The position numbers and the translations under genes are program-made. DNA of 58,122 nt, taken from assembly GCA_002319885.1 (NCBI GenBank), contig DCFT01000196.1:1-58122 (forward strand). Reading direction: 5' to 3'. Of the stretch, positions 8,633-17,696 are shown in pieces. The notes beneath the pieces are model-generated. The model ran no database searches. It was given only the letters and a program-made list of their open reading frames with translations, and had not been told where the DNA came from. Source of the stretch: Bacteroidales bacterium UBA1797. GTDB taxonomy: Bacteria; Bacteroidota; Bacteroidia; Bacteroidales; VadinHA17. Each line of letters opens with the position of its first letter. Within the stretch, counting starts at the first letter, position 1.

Positions 8633-9156
8633 ACTCTTTAATATTTTTCAGGTAATATATTTTTTACTGGACTATATATATGCATGTGATTTCAAGCGTA
8701 TCACTCAAGTTTTTACTTTCGCCCCTAATTTTATTACCAGATTCCAGAGTGTATTATTCAACCGATTCATTAAATATTTTGTTATGAAAAGAACCTCGCC
8801 AAAATTAAAAGTTTTACCCATAATAAGATAAATATATTATTTTTTGTACTTAATAAATGTCCTTTTTTGAGCCTGACAGCCGGGCAGTATGTGTATTTGT
8901 CGTTCATCCAGCTGGCGGATCGGGCTGGCGTGGTTTTTGCCATCCCGAAAGCTATCTTTGCCGGTAGGGGGATGTGCACTGTCGTGTCACGATGAAACTG
9001 TCCTGATGGTTCCAGGTCGCGATAAACGGAAGAGAGTTTAATGATATGATAAACAAGGATGGGCTGGCGAAGGCAATAAATTAACCCGTCCTTGTTATGT
9101 GCTGCCTTATTTTCTTTTTTTAAATGTATTATTACTTTGAATTCTTTAACTGAGAA
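8633..9156 (-). repeat. Gene-free spacer containing an attC-like site
   Basis: The first 230 bp are AT-rich and featureless. From about 8868 a degenerate left end (AGCCGGGCAG) leads into TCATCCAGCTGGCGGATCGG, a 'gtcacgatgaaactgtcc' module, and a clear right end GGCAATAAATTAACCCGTCC ending TTGTTAT at 9097. The site would be about 230 bp and serves the hemerythrin gene. Confidence 0.5.
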
Positions 9157-9696
9157 TCATTGTTGTTTCCTTAATTTATCAACTAATGATTGATACTTTT
9201 CGTGAATCATCTTACGATCAAACTCCCAGAATTCTTTCAATATAGCCTGGTCCTCTTCATCGGTGAAGTAGGCTCTGGATGAAGGAAAAAATTTCTTATC
9301 TTCTTTTTCGATATGTTTGGGGTAGAACTCGATAAGGGTTTTAAATTTGTCTACTATTTCAGCTAAGGCAGTTTTATCACCATTCCGATAGCGAATATTA
9401 GCGTTAACAATCGCTTCCGTCGTTTTGCGTCCAAGCATGTGCTCTTTGATCAGTTCATTCATCACTCGCTGGTCCTCAACGGACAATGATTTCTTTTTCA
9501 ATTCCCGAAAAAGAATTTCTTCCTCTTTACCATGGTGTGTCCGATCGGCATATACTCGAATAAAATCAACAGCTATATCCACAAATACCGGATCTAAATC
9601 GTGTTCCGATTCGATTTTCGATAAAGTGGCTTTGATTACCGAGAGCATCTGCTCTATCAGACGATGCTCTATCATAAGGGGTCCGCGTGATTGCAT
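9157..9696 (-). CDS. Hemerythrin domain-containing protein
   Basis: A 179-residue four-helix-bundle protein with the metal-ligand pattern of HHE/hemerythrin-like proteins. His11 lies in MIEHRLIEQM, a His pair is followed by Glu in DRTHHGKEEEILF (near 51-63), another His is in KEHMLGRK, and the last helix has YPKHIEKEDKKFF. The domain likely holds a non-haem di-iron centre and is used by bacteria in oxygen, NO or iron-stress responses. No signal peptide is present, so it is cytosolic. It stands alone between two repeat right ends. Confidence 0.88.
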   Translation of the reverse strand: MQSRGPLMIEHRLIEQMLSVIKATLSKIESEHDLDPVFVDIAVDFIRVYADRTHHGKEEEILFRELKKKSLSVEDQRVMNELIKEHMLGRKTTEAIVNANIRYRNGDKTALAEIVDKFKTLIEFYPKHIEKEDKKFFPSSRAYFTDEEDQAILKEFWEFDRKMIHEKYQSLVDKLRKQQ

Positions 9697-9774
9697 ATTT
9701 TCCCAGTTTTTTTATACTCGTGAAAGTTCATTCTATTGCCAGCGTCAAAAGAAAATCAAAGTTACGCCCTGTCA

Positions 9775-9875
9775 TTCAGAATTTTTCCAGGTCCTGGCCC
9801 GACGAAATCACCCGAGGACGACATGAGCCGCCGGACGAGCTCACCGCAGACAATTATTTATACCATTAGTGTTAG
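9775..9875 (-). repeat. Partial attC-like site (right end plus interior)
   Basis: The right end CAATTATTTATACCATTAGT is followed by GTTAG at 9871-9875. Before it lies 'gcccgacgaaatcacccgagg', a copy of the interior also found near 27217-27237. No left end can be found towards the hemerythrin gene. Confidence 0.45.
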
Positions 9876-9940
9876 CAATTCGTCCAATTTTAAAACTGTC
9901 TCGTTTCGGCGTCTATCAGTCAAGCGATAATTCAATTGTC

Positions 9941-10405
9941 TTAATATTCCCCTTTTATCACAAAAAAAGAACCACGAATTATTCCTGCAAGTTTTGATTT
10001 TTGTTTTGCAAACTTGAATTTCTCTTCGAGCTCTTTTGGTACTTCCATTCCTTCTGAAAGTTTAAAGCCGACTGCCCTTTTTTTAGGATCATTCATTGTA
10101 TACATAACGTTGATTGAAAGTCCGCTTTCATAGAATACGTATGTCCATTTTATACCGTCAACCACGAATTCAGATGTTTCAAGGGGCTTTGATGAAATTT
10201 TAATATCACGTTCAATCAGAAGAATATTTTTAACATAGTCAAGTATATCTTTGCTTTTGGTTGCAGGGCTAACGGTAAAATCATGATTGTATTTATTCTT
10301 AAAATACCTTGATTCGTTGGCTCGTAAACCTGCAAGTGATTTTGATACAGGTGATGATTCTAAACCCGCTATGGATACATTTTCAAAATCAATAATATTT
10401 GACAT
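9941..10405 (-). CDS. Hypothetical protein with a strong Shine-Dalgarno
   Basis: A 154-residue soluble protein of unknown family. It begins MSNIIDFENVSIAGLESSPV, has an Asn/Tyr/Lys-rich middle (RYFKNKYNHDFTVSPATKSK) and a beta-strand-rich half (VVDGIKWTYVFYESGLSINV), and ends FFVIKGEY. No signal peptide or membrane segment is seen. The ATG at 10403-10405 is preceded by AAAAGGAGGT five bases away, an unusually perfect ribosome-binding site for Bacteroidota, which supports this start and hints at an outside origin. No repeat lies between it and the RibD-like gene upstream. Confidence 0.6.
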   Translation of the reverse strand: MSNIIDFENVSIAGLESSPVSKSLAGLRANESRYFKNKYNHDFTVSPATKSKDILDYVKNILLIERDIKISSKPLETSEFVVDGIKWTYVFYESGLSINVMYTMNDPKKRAVGFKLSEGMEVPKELEEKFKFAKQKSKLAGIIRGSFFVIKGEY

Positions 10406-10410
10406 GGTAA

Positions 10411-10420
10411 ACCTCCTTTT
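10411..10420 (-). promoter_or_regulatory. Strong Shine-Dalgarno (AAAAGGAGGT)
   Basis: On the minus strand AAAAGGAGGT ends five bases before the ATG of the hypothetical gene at 10405. Most genes in this window lack any such sequence, as is usual in Bacteroidota, so the site is exceptional here. Confidence 0.7.
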
Positions 10421-10475
10421 TATTAAAAAACAACAGATAATCTTTTGTATATGACTGTTCTATAAATGACTGATT

Positions 10476-11021
10476 TCATTTCTTATATCTCAAAATCACT
10501 CCGCCTGTTAATAGTTGTTGTGTTGAAACGAGAGATAGATTTTTAGGAGAAATACCTTTTCTGAAAAGTGGTCGTCCACTACCTAAAATAACCGGTGCAA
10601 TTCCAATTCGGTACTCGTCAAAAAGGTTGTCACTTATAAAAGTTTCCGAAAGGTTTGCACTTCCGAAAACATACAAATCTTTACCACCTTTCACTTTAAG
10701 TTTCATGATTTCGTCGGTGGCGTTTTCACTTATTAGAGTCGAGTTGGTCCAGTCAGCAACTTTTAGTGTTTTAGAAAAAACAAGTTTTGGGATTCTGTTC
10801 ATAAGGTCGGCAACTTCTCCTTCTTCCTTAGTCCAATATGCCGCCATGCCTTCATAAGTTACACGTCCAAAAACAAGGTAGTCTGCTAAATGTAATTGCT
10901 CAATGCTTAGTTTTTCAAGTTCTTGTCCCCAAATAACATTATGAAAAGTCAAGTCCCAGTTTTGATTTCCTTCAAAGTAACCGTCAAGGGTTATTATATT
11001 CCACATTATCAGTTTTCTCAT
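10476..11021 (-). CDS. Dihydrofolate reductase-family (RibD C-terminal) protein
   Basis: A 181-residue protein of the RibD_C/DHFR-like family. Visible marks are the N-terminal strand and loop MRKLIMWNIITLDGYFEG, LADYLVFGRVTYEGMAAYW, IPKLVFSKTL, GGKDLYVFGSANLSETFI and the end LLTGGVILRYKK, all in the family order. Such proteins bind NADPH-like cofactors and reduce unknown substrates; they are common accessory genes. No signal peptide. A second, frameshifted member lies at 50972-51528. Confidence 0.85.
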   Translation of the reverse strand: MRKLIMWNIITLDGYFEGNQNWDLTFHNVIWGQELEKLSIEQLHLADYLVFGRVTYEGMAAYWTKEEGEVADLMNRIPKLVFSKTLKVADWTNSTLISENATDEIMKLKVKGGKDLYVFGSANLSETFISDNLFDEYRIGIAPVILGSGRPLFRKGISPKNLSLVSTQQLLTGGVILRYKK

Positions 11022-11366
11022 TTCCCCTGTATATTATGTTAGCATAAATCACAATTGTAAAGCAATAGCACTCATAAAATTCTCACTTGATTTTCTTAAC
11101 ATTTCTAATAATAATTTTGTTCATTTGGGCAGATGCAAGAGACCATCCGCTAGCTTGGGAACGCGTTGGTTTGTAACGCCATTGACTTTGTTTTGGCTGC
11201 AGGAACTATCAGGGTGCAATAAAATTTGATAAGTTGAAATGAATTTGCTCACATAGGCCTAAGGGGCTAATCGAGAAGGAGTCGGGGTTGTCAAAGACAC
11301 TTAACTATACCGTCCGCTCCAGGTTTTTGTTGTGAATTTTTCAAATGTAATTAATAATTGCTTGTT
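11022..11366 (-). repeat. Gene-free spacer with attC-like interior and right end
   Basis: Without a clear left end, the region carries the shared interior 'attgactttgttttggctgc ... gataagttgaaatgaatttgctca' (about 11182-11253) and a diverged right end CTTAACTATACCGTCCGCTC (11300-11319). This is the same interior as in the sites at 15420, 17382, 23491, 51639, 55220 and 56904. Confidence 0.5.
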
Positions 11367-11858
11367 CTATACAAGCTCTTCTGGTTTTATGGGTATCCAT
11401 ACTTCTTCTTCTGAAGCTGGGTCTTCATTAATATATTTCTGTCCCAGTATTTCAAAATGAGGTCTATGATCCAAAATATAATCTGAACCCGGCAACCACG
11501 TCCCAAAAATGTATTTAAACGTTTTTGGTCCATTACTTGCAGCACCTTTATGAATAAAAACCGCATAAAGCCCTCCTGCCAAAATAAACGGTTCCATATC
11601 ATAAGGAATTAAGTTAAAGTCAGATACTTCAATGGCAGCCCACTTCTCAAACTCTGCTTCCGGGTCGAAAATATTGAAATCATAGTTTTGGTCATAAACT
11701 TGTATTGAGAACAGATCAGTTGTGACAGAGTTTGTAACTTCTTTCCGTCGAGGCATAAAGTTTTTCCTTAACTCGAAAGTCTTATTATTTGAAAACGACA
11801 TTTTAATTCGCATGCCGATTAATTTTTTTTCAGCTAGAGTTTCTATTCTTGGCTCCAT
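11367..11858 (-). CDS. GyrI-like small-molecule-binding protein
   Basis: A 163-residue protein resembling the stand-alone GyrI-like/AraC effector-binding domain. It begins MEPRIETLAEKKLIGMRIKM, the typical 'E-x-[ILV]-x-x-[KR]-x-[ILV]-[ILV]-G' first strand, and later has AAIEVSD, FILAGGLYAVFIHKG and YIFGTWLPGSDYILDHRPHF, the characteristic C-terminal half. Such domains bind hydrophobic cations or drugs. It has no HTH of its own; a GyrI domain joined to an AraC HTH occurs at 34518. The gene lies 86 bp from the phosphotransferase upstream, with no repeat between. Confidence 0.8.
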   Translation of the reverse strand: MEPRIETLAEKKLIGMRIKMSFSNNKTFELRKNFMPRRKEVTNSVTTDLFSIQVYDQNYDFNIFDPEAEFEKWAAIEVSDFNLIPYDMEPFILAGGLYAVFIHKGAASNGPKTFKYIFGTWLPGSDYILDHRPHFEILGQKYINEDPASEEEVWIPIKPEELV

Positions 11859-11944
11859 AAAAAACTTTTGTCATTAAAGAATCTAATAATACATAAATAT
11901 TTGAGCAAATTAAGCGAACGATTAGTTGTGATTGTACTTGCAGG

Positions 11945-12940
11945 TCAGTCCAGGTTGTCCCTTGCAACAATTATCAAAGCATCTTCAAATCGTTTCGTTC
12001 GCAGATTTTGGAGTAATTGTTCCAGGTGCACCATAGCATACTCCAGTCGGAGCTCATCCAAAGCCAAATCTATTTTGCCTTCCCACATTCGATTATGAAA
12101 GTCCCTGAAGTCATGTTCAGGAATGGCATTTATATCAATTAAATTACCTTTGGCAGCTACAATCACCATAAATACAGTAAAGTAAGAAATATGCATGACC
12201 TGGCGCATCAGATAAAACTTTGCAAGTTCATTTTCAGTTGCATTTCGCCTAAAATACCTGTTTAGAAATTCTAGTTCATCAGCTTCATTTGTAACAACAA
12301 AATTAGCTATTATTGACAAATCGGAATATCTGTCATTTGTAAATGCTGCTTCCCAATCTGAAAGCCAAGCCTTCTTGCCATCATATAAAATATTCTCTGG
12401 TTTCAGGTCATTGTGGGAGGGTACCAAATCCTCTTTTTTTCTAGGATAAACATTATTAATTCGTTCAAGTGAGCTAAAGAGATCAATTGTTATATTCTCA
12501 GGCAGAATTTTTGCTTCTTTAAATTTTTGAGCAAATCTGTTGGTTGTATCTAAACTGTGAATAGTTTTTGAGAAAGGTGATAGTGAGTGCACCCTGAAAA
12601 GCAAATCTGCTAATTCGAATTTTGCCTTGGCAAGAGGGAAAGGTTTTAGCTCAACAAAATCTGTAATCGAAATCCCATCTTTAACATCAGTATACCAAAT
12701 CTTTGGCGCAAGGCCGACTTCTGCAGCAGATTTCATGCAGCCATAATAATATAGACTTGGATCACTTAAAGTATCTGAACGTGCGATTTTTACCAGGTAT
12801 GGTTTGCCTAGTACTGTGACACGTAAGACCAGTGCATTACTAAGTCCTGTAGTCAGTCTTTGTATGTCTTCATATGAGGTTACTCCAAAAGTCGAATTTA
12901 AAGCTCTTTTAAATGCATCTTTTTTGTTTTCAGGTATCAT
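11945..12940 (-). CDS. Aminoglycoside/choline-kinase-like phosphotransferase
   Basis: A 331-residue protein-kinase-fold phosphotransferase (APH/choline kinase family). LTTGLSNALVLRVTVLGKPY, including YLVKIAR with the nucleotide-binding Lys, lies near 30-53. The catalytic loop is PSHNDLKPENIL (His176-Asn177-Asp178, Asn183) and the metal-binding DWE is at 195-197. HNDLxxxN is closer to choline or thiamine kinases than to protein kinases. The substrate is a small alcohol or amino alcohol, not determinable here. It is probably one cassette with the GyrI-like gene. Confidence 0.85.
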   Translation of the reverse strand: MIPENKKDAFKRALNSTFGVTSYEDIQRLTTGLSNALVLRVTVLGKPYLVKIARSDTLSDPSLYYYGCMKSAAEVGLAPKIWYTDVKDGISITDFVELKPFPLAKAKFELADLLFRVHSLSPFSKTIHSLDTTNRFAQKFKEAKILPENITIDLFSSLERINNVYPRKKEDLVPSHNDLKPENILYDGKKAWLSDWEAAFTNDRYSDLSIIANFVVTNEADELEFLNRYFRRNATENELAKFYLMRQVMHISYFTVFMVIVAAKGNLIDINAIPEHDFRDFHNRMWEGKIDLALDELRLEYAMVHLEQLLQNLRTKRFEDALIIVARDNLD

Positions 12941-13442
12941 ATAGTGTAAATTTCACTTAAGATTTTGAAAATTACTTTTTATAAAACAGATTTTCAAATA
13001 TTGCAGGCATCAGCTTAAAAAGTGTAACCACTTTAAATTTATATTGATATAGTATGTAGCAAATCCATCAATAATTACAATCAAATATCCAACTAAAATC
13101 AGATTTATCGCCCGTTTAAATTTTTTTATAATACCAGCTTAATAATTTAATCAATAATACCACTTTGGGTTCATTCCGTGTTTGCCAGTATATTAAATAT
13201 TCAAATGTTCAGTTAATTAAATCTCTCCCCCAGGGCATATAAAAAAGTGGCATATACTCGTACCAACAAAAAAGACTGAAAAAAGATGTGAATTGCCGGA
13301 CCCTCAAGTAATCCCCGCAGGTCATAAATTAACAATTTATGCCAGGACATTAGTGAGTTGCAAACGCTGTGACGATCTGTCCCTCAATTAACAGAAGTTT
13401 TTTCTCACTCTATTGGTCGGAAAAACCAATGAGGTCCAAAAA
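12941..13442. other. AT-rich gene-free spacer
   Basis: No repeat end is recognised. On the minus strand a 42-codon open stretch at 13010-13138 would encode a hydrophobic peptide (NLILVGYLIVIIDGFATYY core), but it lacks an ATG, GTG or TTG start; it may be a decayed small membrane gene. A stretch near 13350-13442 includes TTGGTCGGAAAAACCAA, a small hairpin. Confidence 0.35.
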
Positions 13443-15050
13443 CTATTTGTTCCTGACAATAATAATTATGCGCTGATAACTTGTGAGAGCCGGAGAACCG
13501 TTGTCTGCTGCCTCAACTATGACATGAATGGTTTGTCCTGGTATAGCGTCTTCAGGAATAAGTACTTTGGCTCGGGCAGTATTCCCATCTGAAATATCGA
13601 CTTTATTTTGATAAGTTCCCACCTGGAACTGCCACCATTTGATAGAGACAATATCTCCATCCGGATCCGAAACATTTGCATTTAATCTGATTGTTTCTCC
13701 CGGAGAAGCTAAAACATTGAGAGGTCCTTCAATATTAATTAAAGGTGCATGATTCGCATCAGAATACTTTGATGTTACAGACCATTTCATACGTGCTGCA
13801 AAATCCCGTTGAGCTGCAGGAAAGAAATCTGGATATACGTTTGAGCTTTTATTTACCTGGCTGGTTAATGAACTGAGTGTAGAAACCATAGCCTGCTGAG
13901 AAGTATCACTCATCTGAAAAGAAAAGCCTTTCAATTCATGGTCACTTACCTGGCGGCCGCCCCAGCCGCCATATGGTCCCTTCTCATAGGCGCGTAGTCC
14001 GTTTCCGAGCATATTCATAAATGTTCCATCATCGCCTTCTCCGAGCCACGAACCTTTTTCCTGTACAGGCATCCATACCTTATAACCCATTTTCTTTAGT
14101 TGATCATTGGAGTAGCCTGATAAACCGAAATAATCCATTATGTCACCTTTAACCAACTGCTTTCCATCACCCCATACCCGGTATAATGCTCCTAACGGTC
14201 CGCGATCTGATATATTTTCCTTCATCCATGATGAGGTCAAATAAACCGAATCCTCTGGTTTTGCACCTAATTGCGAACCATAGCTAAAGTTTGGGCCACC
14301 CTGGAACTGCCTGTAATCAATATCAGGCCAGTTTGGTTTTATATAAATAGCATAGGTGTCATCCTGGTCACCAGACGGGAGAAGTATTACTTTACGCGAT
14401 ATCTTCTTTTTGATGTTTTCCCATTCAATAGAATTTTCGTACTGTTCCTGAATTGATTTCAGCGAGCGGGCTATCGTACTCTGTCCGCCCCACGCTGCTA
14501 TATATAGCTGCCCGGGCTTATCATCAAGAATCAGAGACTTGATCAGATCTGAGCCCGGAGAGTCTTTAGAAATATCCCCATCGAATTGAATATTTCCATA
14601 TCGGATTTTTGACTTCAGTTCATCAGGAGCTGGATAATCCAAGTCATGCGCTTTTAAGTTCGGATAAACTTTCGCATAGGCTTCCACCGCATTATGAATG
14701 AAGCGTTCGTTTTTTGGCCACCGCCATGACTCACAAGGACATGTATCTAAACCAAAACGTGCATATTCTCTTCCGGGAACATACCACTTCGTACCATTTC
14801 CATCTCCTTTCCAGTGGTACCCGCTGCTTGCATAAATGAGGCCTTCAACTTCAAAATCGCTGCTGTAAAGTAAAAAACGGATAAGCGAATTATTATCATC
14901 GAGTTCCGGATCAGTCGTAATAACGATGCGCGGTCGTTCCTGTTTAAAAGTAGGTTGTGCTCCTATACGGTTTGCACCCAAGCACATAATTATTAGTCCG
15001 ATTGAATAAAGGTGGAGATGTCTCTGTAACCATAGTGAATTTGAACTCAT
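13443..15050 (-). CDS. Secreted DUF1593 nucleoside-hydrolase-like protein
   Basis: A secreted protein of the DUF1593 family, seen in Bacteroidota polysaccharide-use regions. After a signal peptide (LYSIGLIIMCLGANRIGAQ) comes RPRIVITTDPELDDNNSLIR, whose TDPELDD resembles the Asp cluster of nucleoside hydrolases. Family blocks follow: VEGLIYASSGYHWKGDGN, IAAWGGQSTIARSL, ILLPSGDQDDTYAI and YGGWGGRQ. The C-terminal 110 residues form an Ig-like domain (INIEGPLNVLASPGETIRLN to the end). I placed the start at an internal Met (15048-15050); the longest reading frame begins at 15086. It stands alone, without a susCD pair. Confidence 0.82.
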   Translation of the reverse strand: MSSNSLWLQRHLHLYSIGLIIMCLGANRIGAQPTFKQERPRIVITTDPELDDNNSLIRFLLYSSDFEVEGLIYASSGYHWKGDGNGTKWYVPGREYARFGLDTCPCESWRWPKNERFIHNAVEAYAKVYPNLKAHDLDYPAPDELKSKIRYGNIQFDGDISKDSPGSDLIKSLILDDKPGQLYIAAWGGQSTIARSLKSIQEQYENSIEWENIKKKISRKVILLPSGDQDDTYAIYIKPNWPDIDYRQFQGGPNFSYGSQLGAKPEDSVYLTSSWMKENISDRGPLGALYRVWGDGKQLVKGDIMDYFGLSGYSNDQLKKMGYKVWMPVQEKGSWLGEGDDGTFMNMLGNGLRAYEKGPYGGWGGRQVSDHELKGFSFQMSDTSQQAMVSTLSSLTSQVNKSSNVYPDFFPAAQRDFAARMKWSVTSKYSDANHAPLINIEGPLNVLASPGETIRLNANVSDPDGDIVSIKWWQFQVGTYQNKVDISDGNTARAKVLIPEDAIPGQTIHVIVEAADNGSPALTSYQRIIIIVRNK

Positions 15051-15086
15051 TAATTTTAGTGTTTGTATATTGTTTGTTTTGGTCAT

Positions 15087-15419
15087 TAATTTTCCGGCGT
15101 CTAAGCATTATCTGCCAAATTTGGAAAAGGGTCAATATAGTTATGTCAGGTTTTGCCTCATTTTATTCAGAATTCATATATGACTAATACTCATCCTCCA
15201 ACGTAGTAATAAGCTTTGTTTTATTTTTTGAAGTTTTAATATCAACATTTATCTTTCATTAAAGATCAAAGTTAATAAAAAGGAACAAGGACATTAGGCA
15301 TTTGTTTTTAAACGCGGGTAATGTTGAGTATCGCACAATAGCAAAACTGCCAAATCAGTGGTCAAGCTTTAACCGAAGTCGGTCAGAAAGTTGTCTGTCG
15401 GGCAGCGAGAGAACTAATC
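15087..15419. other. Gene-free spacer upstream of the DUF1593 gene
   Basis: AT-rich sequence with no reading frame of note. It presumably holds the promoter of the DUF1593 gene, but no clear TAnnTTTG box is seen. A repeat-like fragment 'gaccgaagtcggtc' lies near 15372. Confidence 0.35.
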
Positions 15420-15704
15420 TTAATGGCCCGGCGGTTTAATTTGCTGTTCCGTCAGCTGGCGAACGCGTCGGCCTACAACCCTATTGTCTTTATCTCGGGA
15501 GCAGGATCATCCCGATAGCAATCGGGACAGGTACCAGAGATTTTAATAAGCAGGGTAGATTTTTCCCTTATAGACTCTTAAATGCTGTGATAATGTAGTC
15601 CGGACTGACGACCTTGTCCCGAGAAGCCTTTGAAATGATATAAAGCCTTTGTCTGATGTATAGAGACGAAGCGGAAGCTAATTATTTAAACTGTCCGTGT
15701 TACC
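15420..15704 (-). repeat. attC-like site, long (285 bp)
   Basis: The left end TTAATGGCCCGGCGGTTTAA starts at 15420 and the right end TTATTTAAACTGTCCGTGTT closes near 15702. Between them lie TCCGTCAGCTGGCG, the 'ccctattgtctttatctcgg' module, a short palindrome (15511-15527) and the 'gtcccgagaagcctttg' module. It is a good example of a full-length mosaic site. Confidence 0.65.
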
Positions 15705-15713
15705 AGCTGGCAA

Positions 15714-16391
15714 TTATTTTGAGTTCCAGAAATATCCATCAAATATATTTTTGAATTGTTTTGTCATTCCAGACTCGTCCAATGGTTCCATGTCCTGGAG
15801 GAATGACTTTCTGAAAAAAGCAACATTGTTATCTTTTGAGTCTACAATCATTGCGTATATAGTCGAATACGCTTTAACCGGTACCTGATAGTACATTCCT
15901 AATGTTAAAATTCCTAATGCAGCTCCCTTGGCTACCTGTTTTCCATAATTTCCTTTTGCTCTGGTAAATCCGGTACTGATAATTACAAGACCAAATCTCG
16001 TCTCATTAGCTTCTAATATTTTGTCAAGGGTAGGAGTTATTTTGAGGTTTGAAATGTTTTTCGTTCTGTCTGCGGTCTGTATAAGCAGCTCATACTCCTT
16101 TTCAAGACTATTTGTTGTAGCTGTATCAGATAAAATAATCTCACCAGTTAGCGGTAATTGCCTTCCATAGTTATTTAGAACTTTGAAAATAAGTTGTTTG
16201 GACATGAATGAAATACTATCGTCCAATTGACTTTTATTACCTTTTTTTATCATTGAAATGTAGGAGAACGGCTCCATCATTTTTAGATCTGTAACTTCAA
16301 TGGGTTTGACATTTGAGGTTAACATTTTAGTGGTTGTACATGATGAAAGGACAATACAACATAAGATTAGAATTACTTTAGAATGTTTCAT
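15714..16391 (-). CDS. Hypothetical lipoprotein
   Basis: A 225-residue lipoprotein with signal peptide MKHSKVILILCCIVLSSC and lipobox Cys18, followed by TTTKMLTSNVKPIEVTDLKM. The middle has an alternating pattern (RQLPLTGEIILSDTATTNSL) and the last third contains a Gly/Ala-rich hydrophobic stretch (AKGAALGILTLGMYYQVPVK) and VDSKDNNVAFFRKSFLQDM. No family is recognised. Likely attached to the inner face of the outer membrane. It is a single-gene unit right of a full attC-like site. Confidence 0.7.
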   Translation of the reverse strand: MKHSKVILILCCIVLSSCTTTKMLTSNVKPIEVTDLKMMEPFSYISMIKKGNKSQLDDSISFMSKQLIFKVLNNYGRQLPLTGEIILSDTATTNSLEKEYELLIQTADRTKNISNLKITPTLDKILEANETRFGLVIISTGFTRAKGNYGKQVAKGAALGILTLGMYYQVPVKAYSTIYAMIVDSKDNNVAFFRKSFLQDMEPLDESGMTKQFKNIFDGYFWNSK

Positions 16392-16786
16392 GGCACTTAA
16401 TTATTCACAAATTGCTTAATCAATTCAAAAATTTGGATGATAAATTTAATCATATTTTGTTTCAGGTGCGAAGTTCTCTCGCGTGCTGGTACCAGGCGAT
16501 TTAATCATAATGGTCCGGCAATAAAGGGAGGTTGTGCTACCTTAAAGCATCGGGTCAGGGTCAGGGTACTTTAACCGGGGAATAGTACTTGTGCAAGGAG
16601 GGTATGGCTTGCTCCTTGCCGTCGTGGTTTAATTTTGACTGGGTGCAGCCATGCGTGTTCTGATGCCGGATTTAATACGTGTCATGGGGACTCAGATTCT
16701 GGCCAAAATCATGATGACCCGTCCCACGAACGCGGGAAACAGCTAATCTTTATAGTCCCTGTAAGCGGTTAGTGGTTTTTCTTAGG
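16392..16786 (-). repeat. Gene-free spacer with a decayed attC-like site
   Basis: A weak left end (AATCATAATGGTCCGGCAAT, 16502-16521) and a weak right end (GCTAATCTTTATAGTCCCTG, 16742-16761) frame about 260 bp. The interior has the 'gtgcaaggagggtatgg' module shared with 20677-20693 and 24484-24502, and the 'gtcccacgaacgcggg' module seen in second-class right ends. Confidence 0.45.
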
Positions 16787-17224
16787 TTAAATTTGCCCAT
16801 TATATTTTGGGTCAAAATCTACCATCCATTCAATACCGTATTTATCTCTAAACATACCAAAATATGAGTCCCAAGGACTGTCTCCAATCGGAACTTCAAT
16901 TTGTCCTCCTACAGATAGCCCATTAAATAATTTATCAGCTTCTTCTTTGCTTTCTGCACTAATTGAAATTTTACTTCTATTTTCGTTTTCATTTGTCAGT
17001 CCCATACTTTCCGGAACATCATTTGCCATTAGAATATTTTTCCCAATAGGCAAAGCAATGTGCATTATTTTATTGGCATCATTTTCTGTCACCGGGAATC
17101 CAGGACTTGATATGTCTTTGAAACGAATAATCTTTACGAACTCTCCGCCAAAGACTGATTTGTAAAATGTAAATGCTTCTTCTGCATTCCCGTTGAAGTT
17201 AATATGAGGATTGATTTGTGCCAT
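16787..17224 (-). CDS. VOC-family PhnB-like protein
   Basis: A 145-residue protein of the vicinal oxygen chelate superfamily, PhnB-like branch. It begins MAQINPHINFNGNAEEAFTF, the signature start, continues YKSVFGGEFVKIIRFKD, IMHIALPIGKNILMANDVPE and ends DSYFGMFRDKYGIEWMVDF, the standard last strand. Metal ligands typical of glyoxalases are not conserved in this branch. Members are common in cassettes and their role is unproven. Cytosolic; single-gene unit. Confidence 0.88.
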   Translation of the reverse strand: MAQINPHINFNGNAEEAFTFYKSVFGGEFVKIIRFKDISSPGFPVTENDANKIMHIALPIGKNILMANDVPESMGLTNENENRSKISISAESKEEADKLFNGLSVGGQIEVPIGDSPWDSYFGMFRDKYGIEWMVDFDPKYNGQI

Positions 17225-17381
17225 TTTATCAAATTTAAAGGTTGTCTAATTATTGGATCTTTTTATCTATCCATCGTTATAACATGAATATGTTAGATTT
17301 TGTTCTAATACGGATTAATTATAACTTTTTAAATCATTTATTTGCATATATAATTGATTATCAAATCTATAGGGAATGACC

Positions 17382-17655
17382 ACTAACGGCCTTACGGTTT
17401 AATTAAGTTGACGTTCTTCCAGCTGGAGGACGCTTCGGCCGGCTGGCTTATTGACTTTATCCTGGTCACAGGATCTGTCAAGGTGCTGTAAAATTTGATA
17501 AGCAGGTAAAAGTTAATTCTCAAATACTTTTTCATGCATTACTGTTTTGTCCGGGCTGCCGGCCGCACCATGCGAAGCCTTTGTCATGATATAACTAATT
17601 TGTCAAGTGTAACAAGGCGGGGAGGGAAGCCAATTAATTAAAACGACTTAGTTTT
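17382..17655 (-). repeat. attC-like site, long (274 bp)
   Basis: The left end ACTAACGGCCTTACGGTTTA begins at 17382; the right end AATTAATTAAAACGACTTAG closes with GTTTTG at 17655, its outer box diverged. The interior carries CCAGCTGGAGG, 'ttattgactttatcctgg', 'gcgaagcctttgtcatgata' and 'ggcggggagggaagcc' in the usual order. The region 17225-17381 to its left shows only AT-rich sequence. Confidence 0.65.
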
Positions 17656-17696
17656 GTACCGTTTTTTTATTAATCCAGGAACTCCTGGGGATCAAT

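Noticed and set aside
13010..13138. 42-codon hydrophobic open stretch
   Set aside because: No start codon, no homologue recognised; kept only as a note in the spacer entry.
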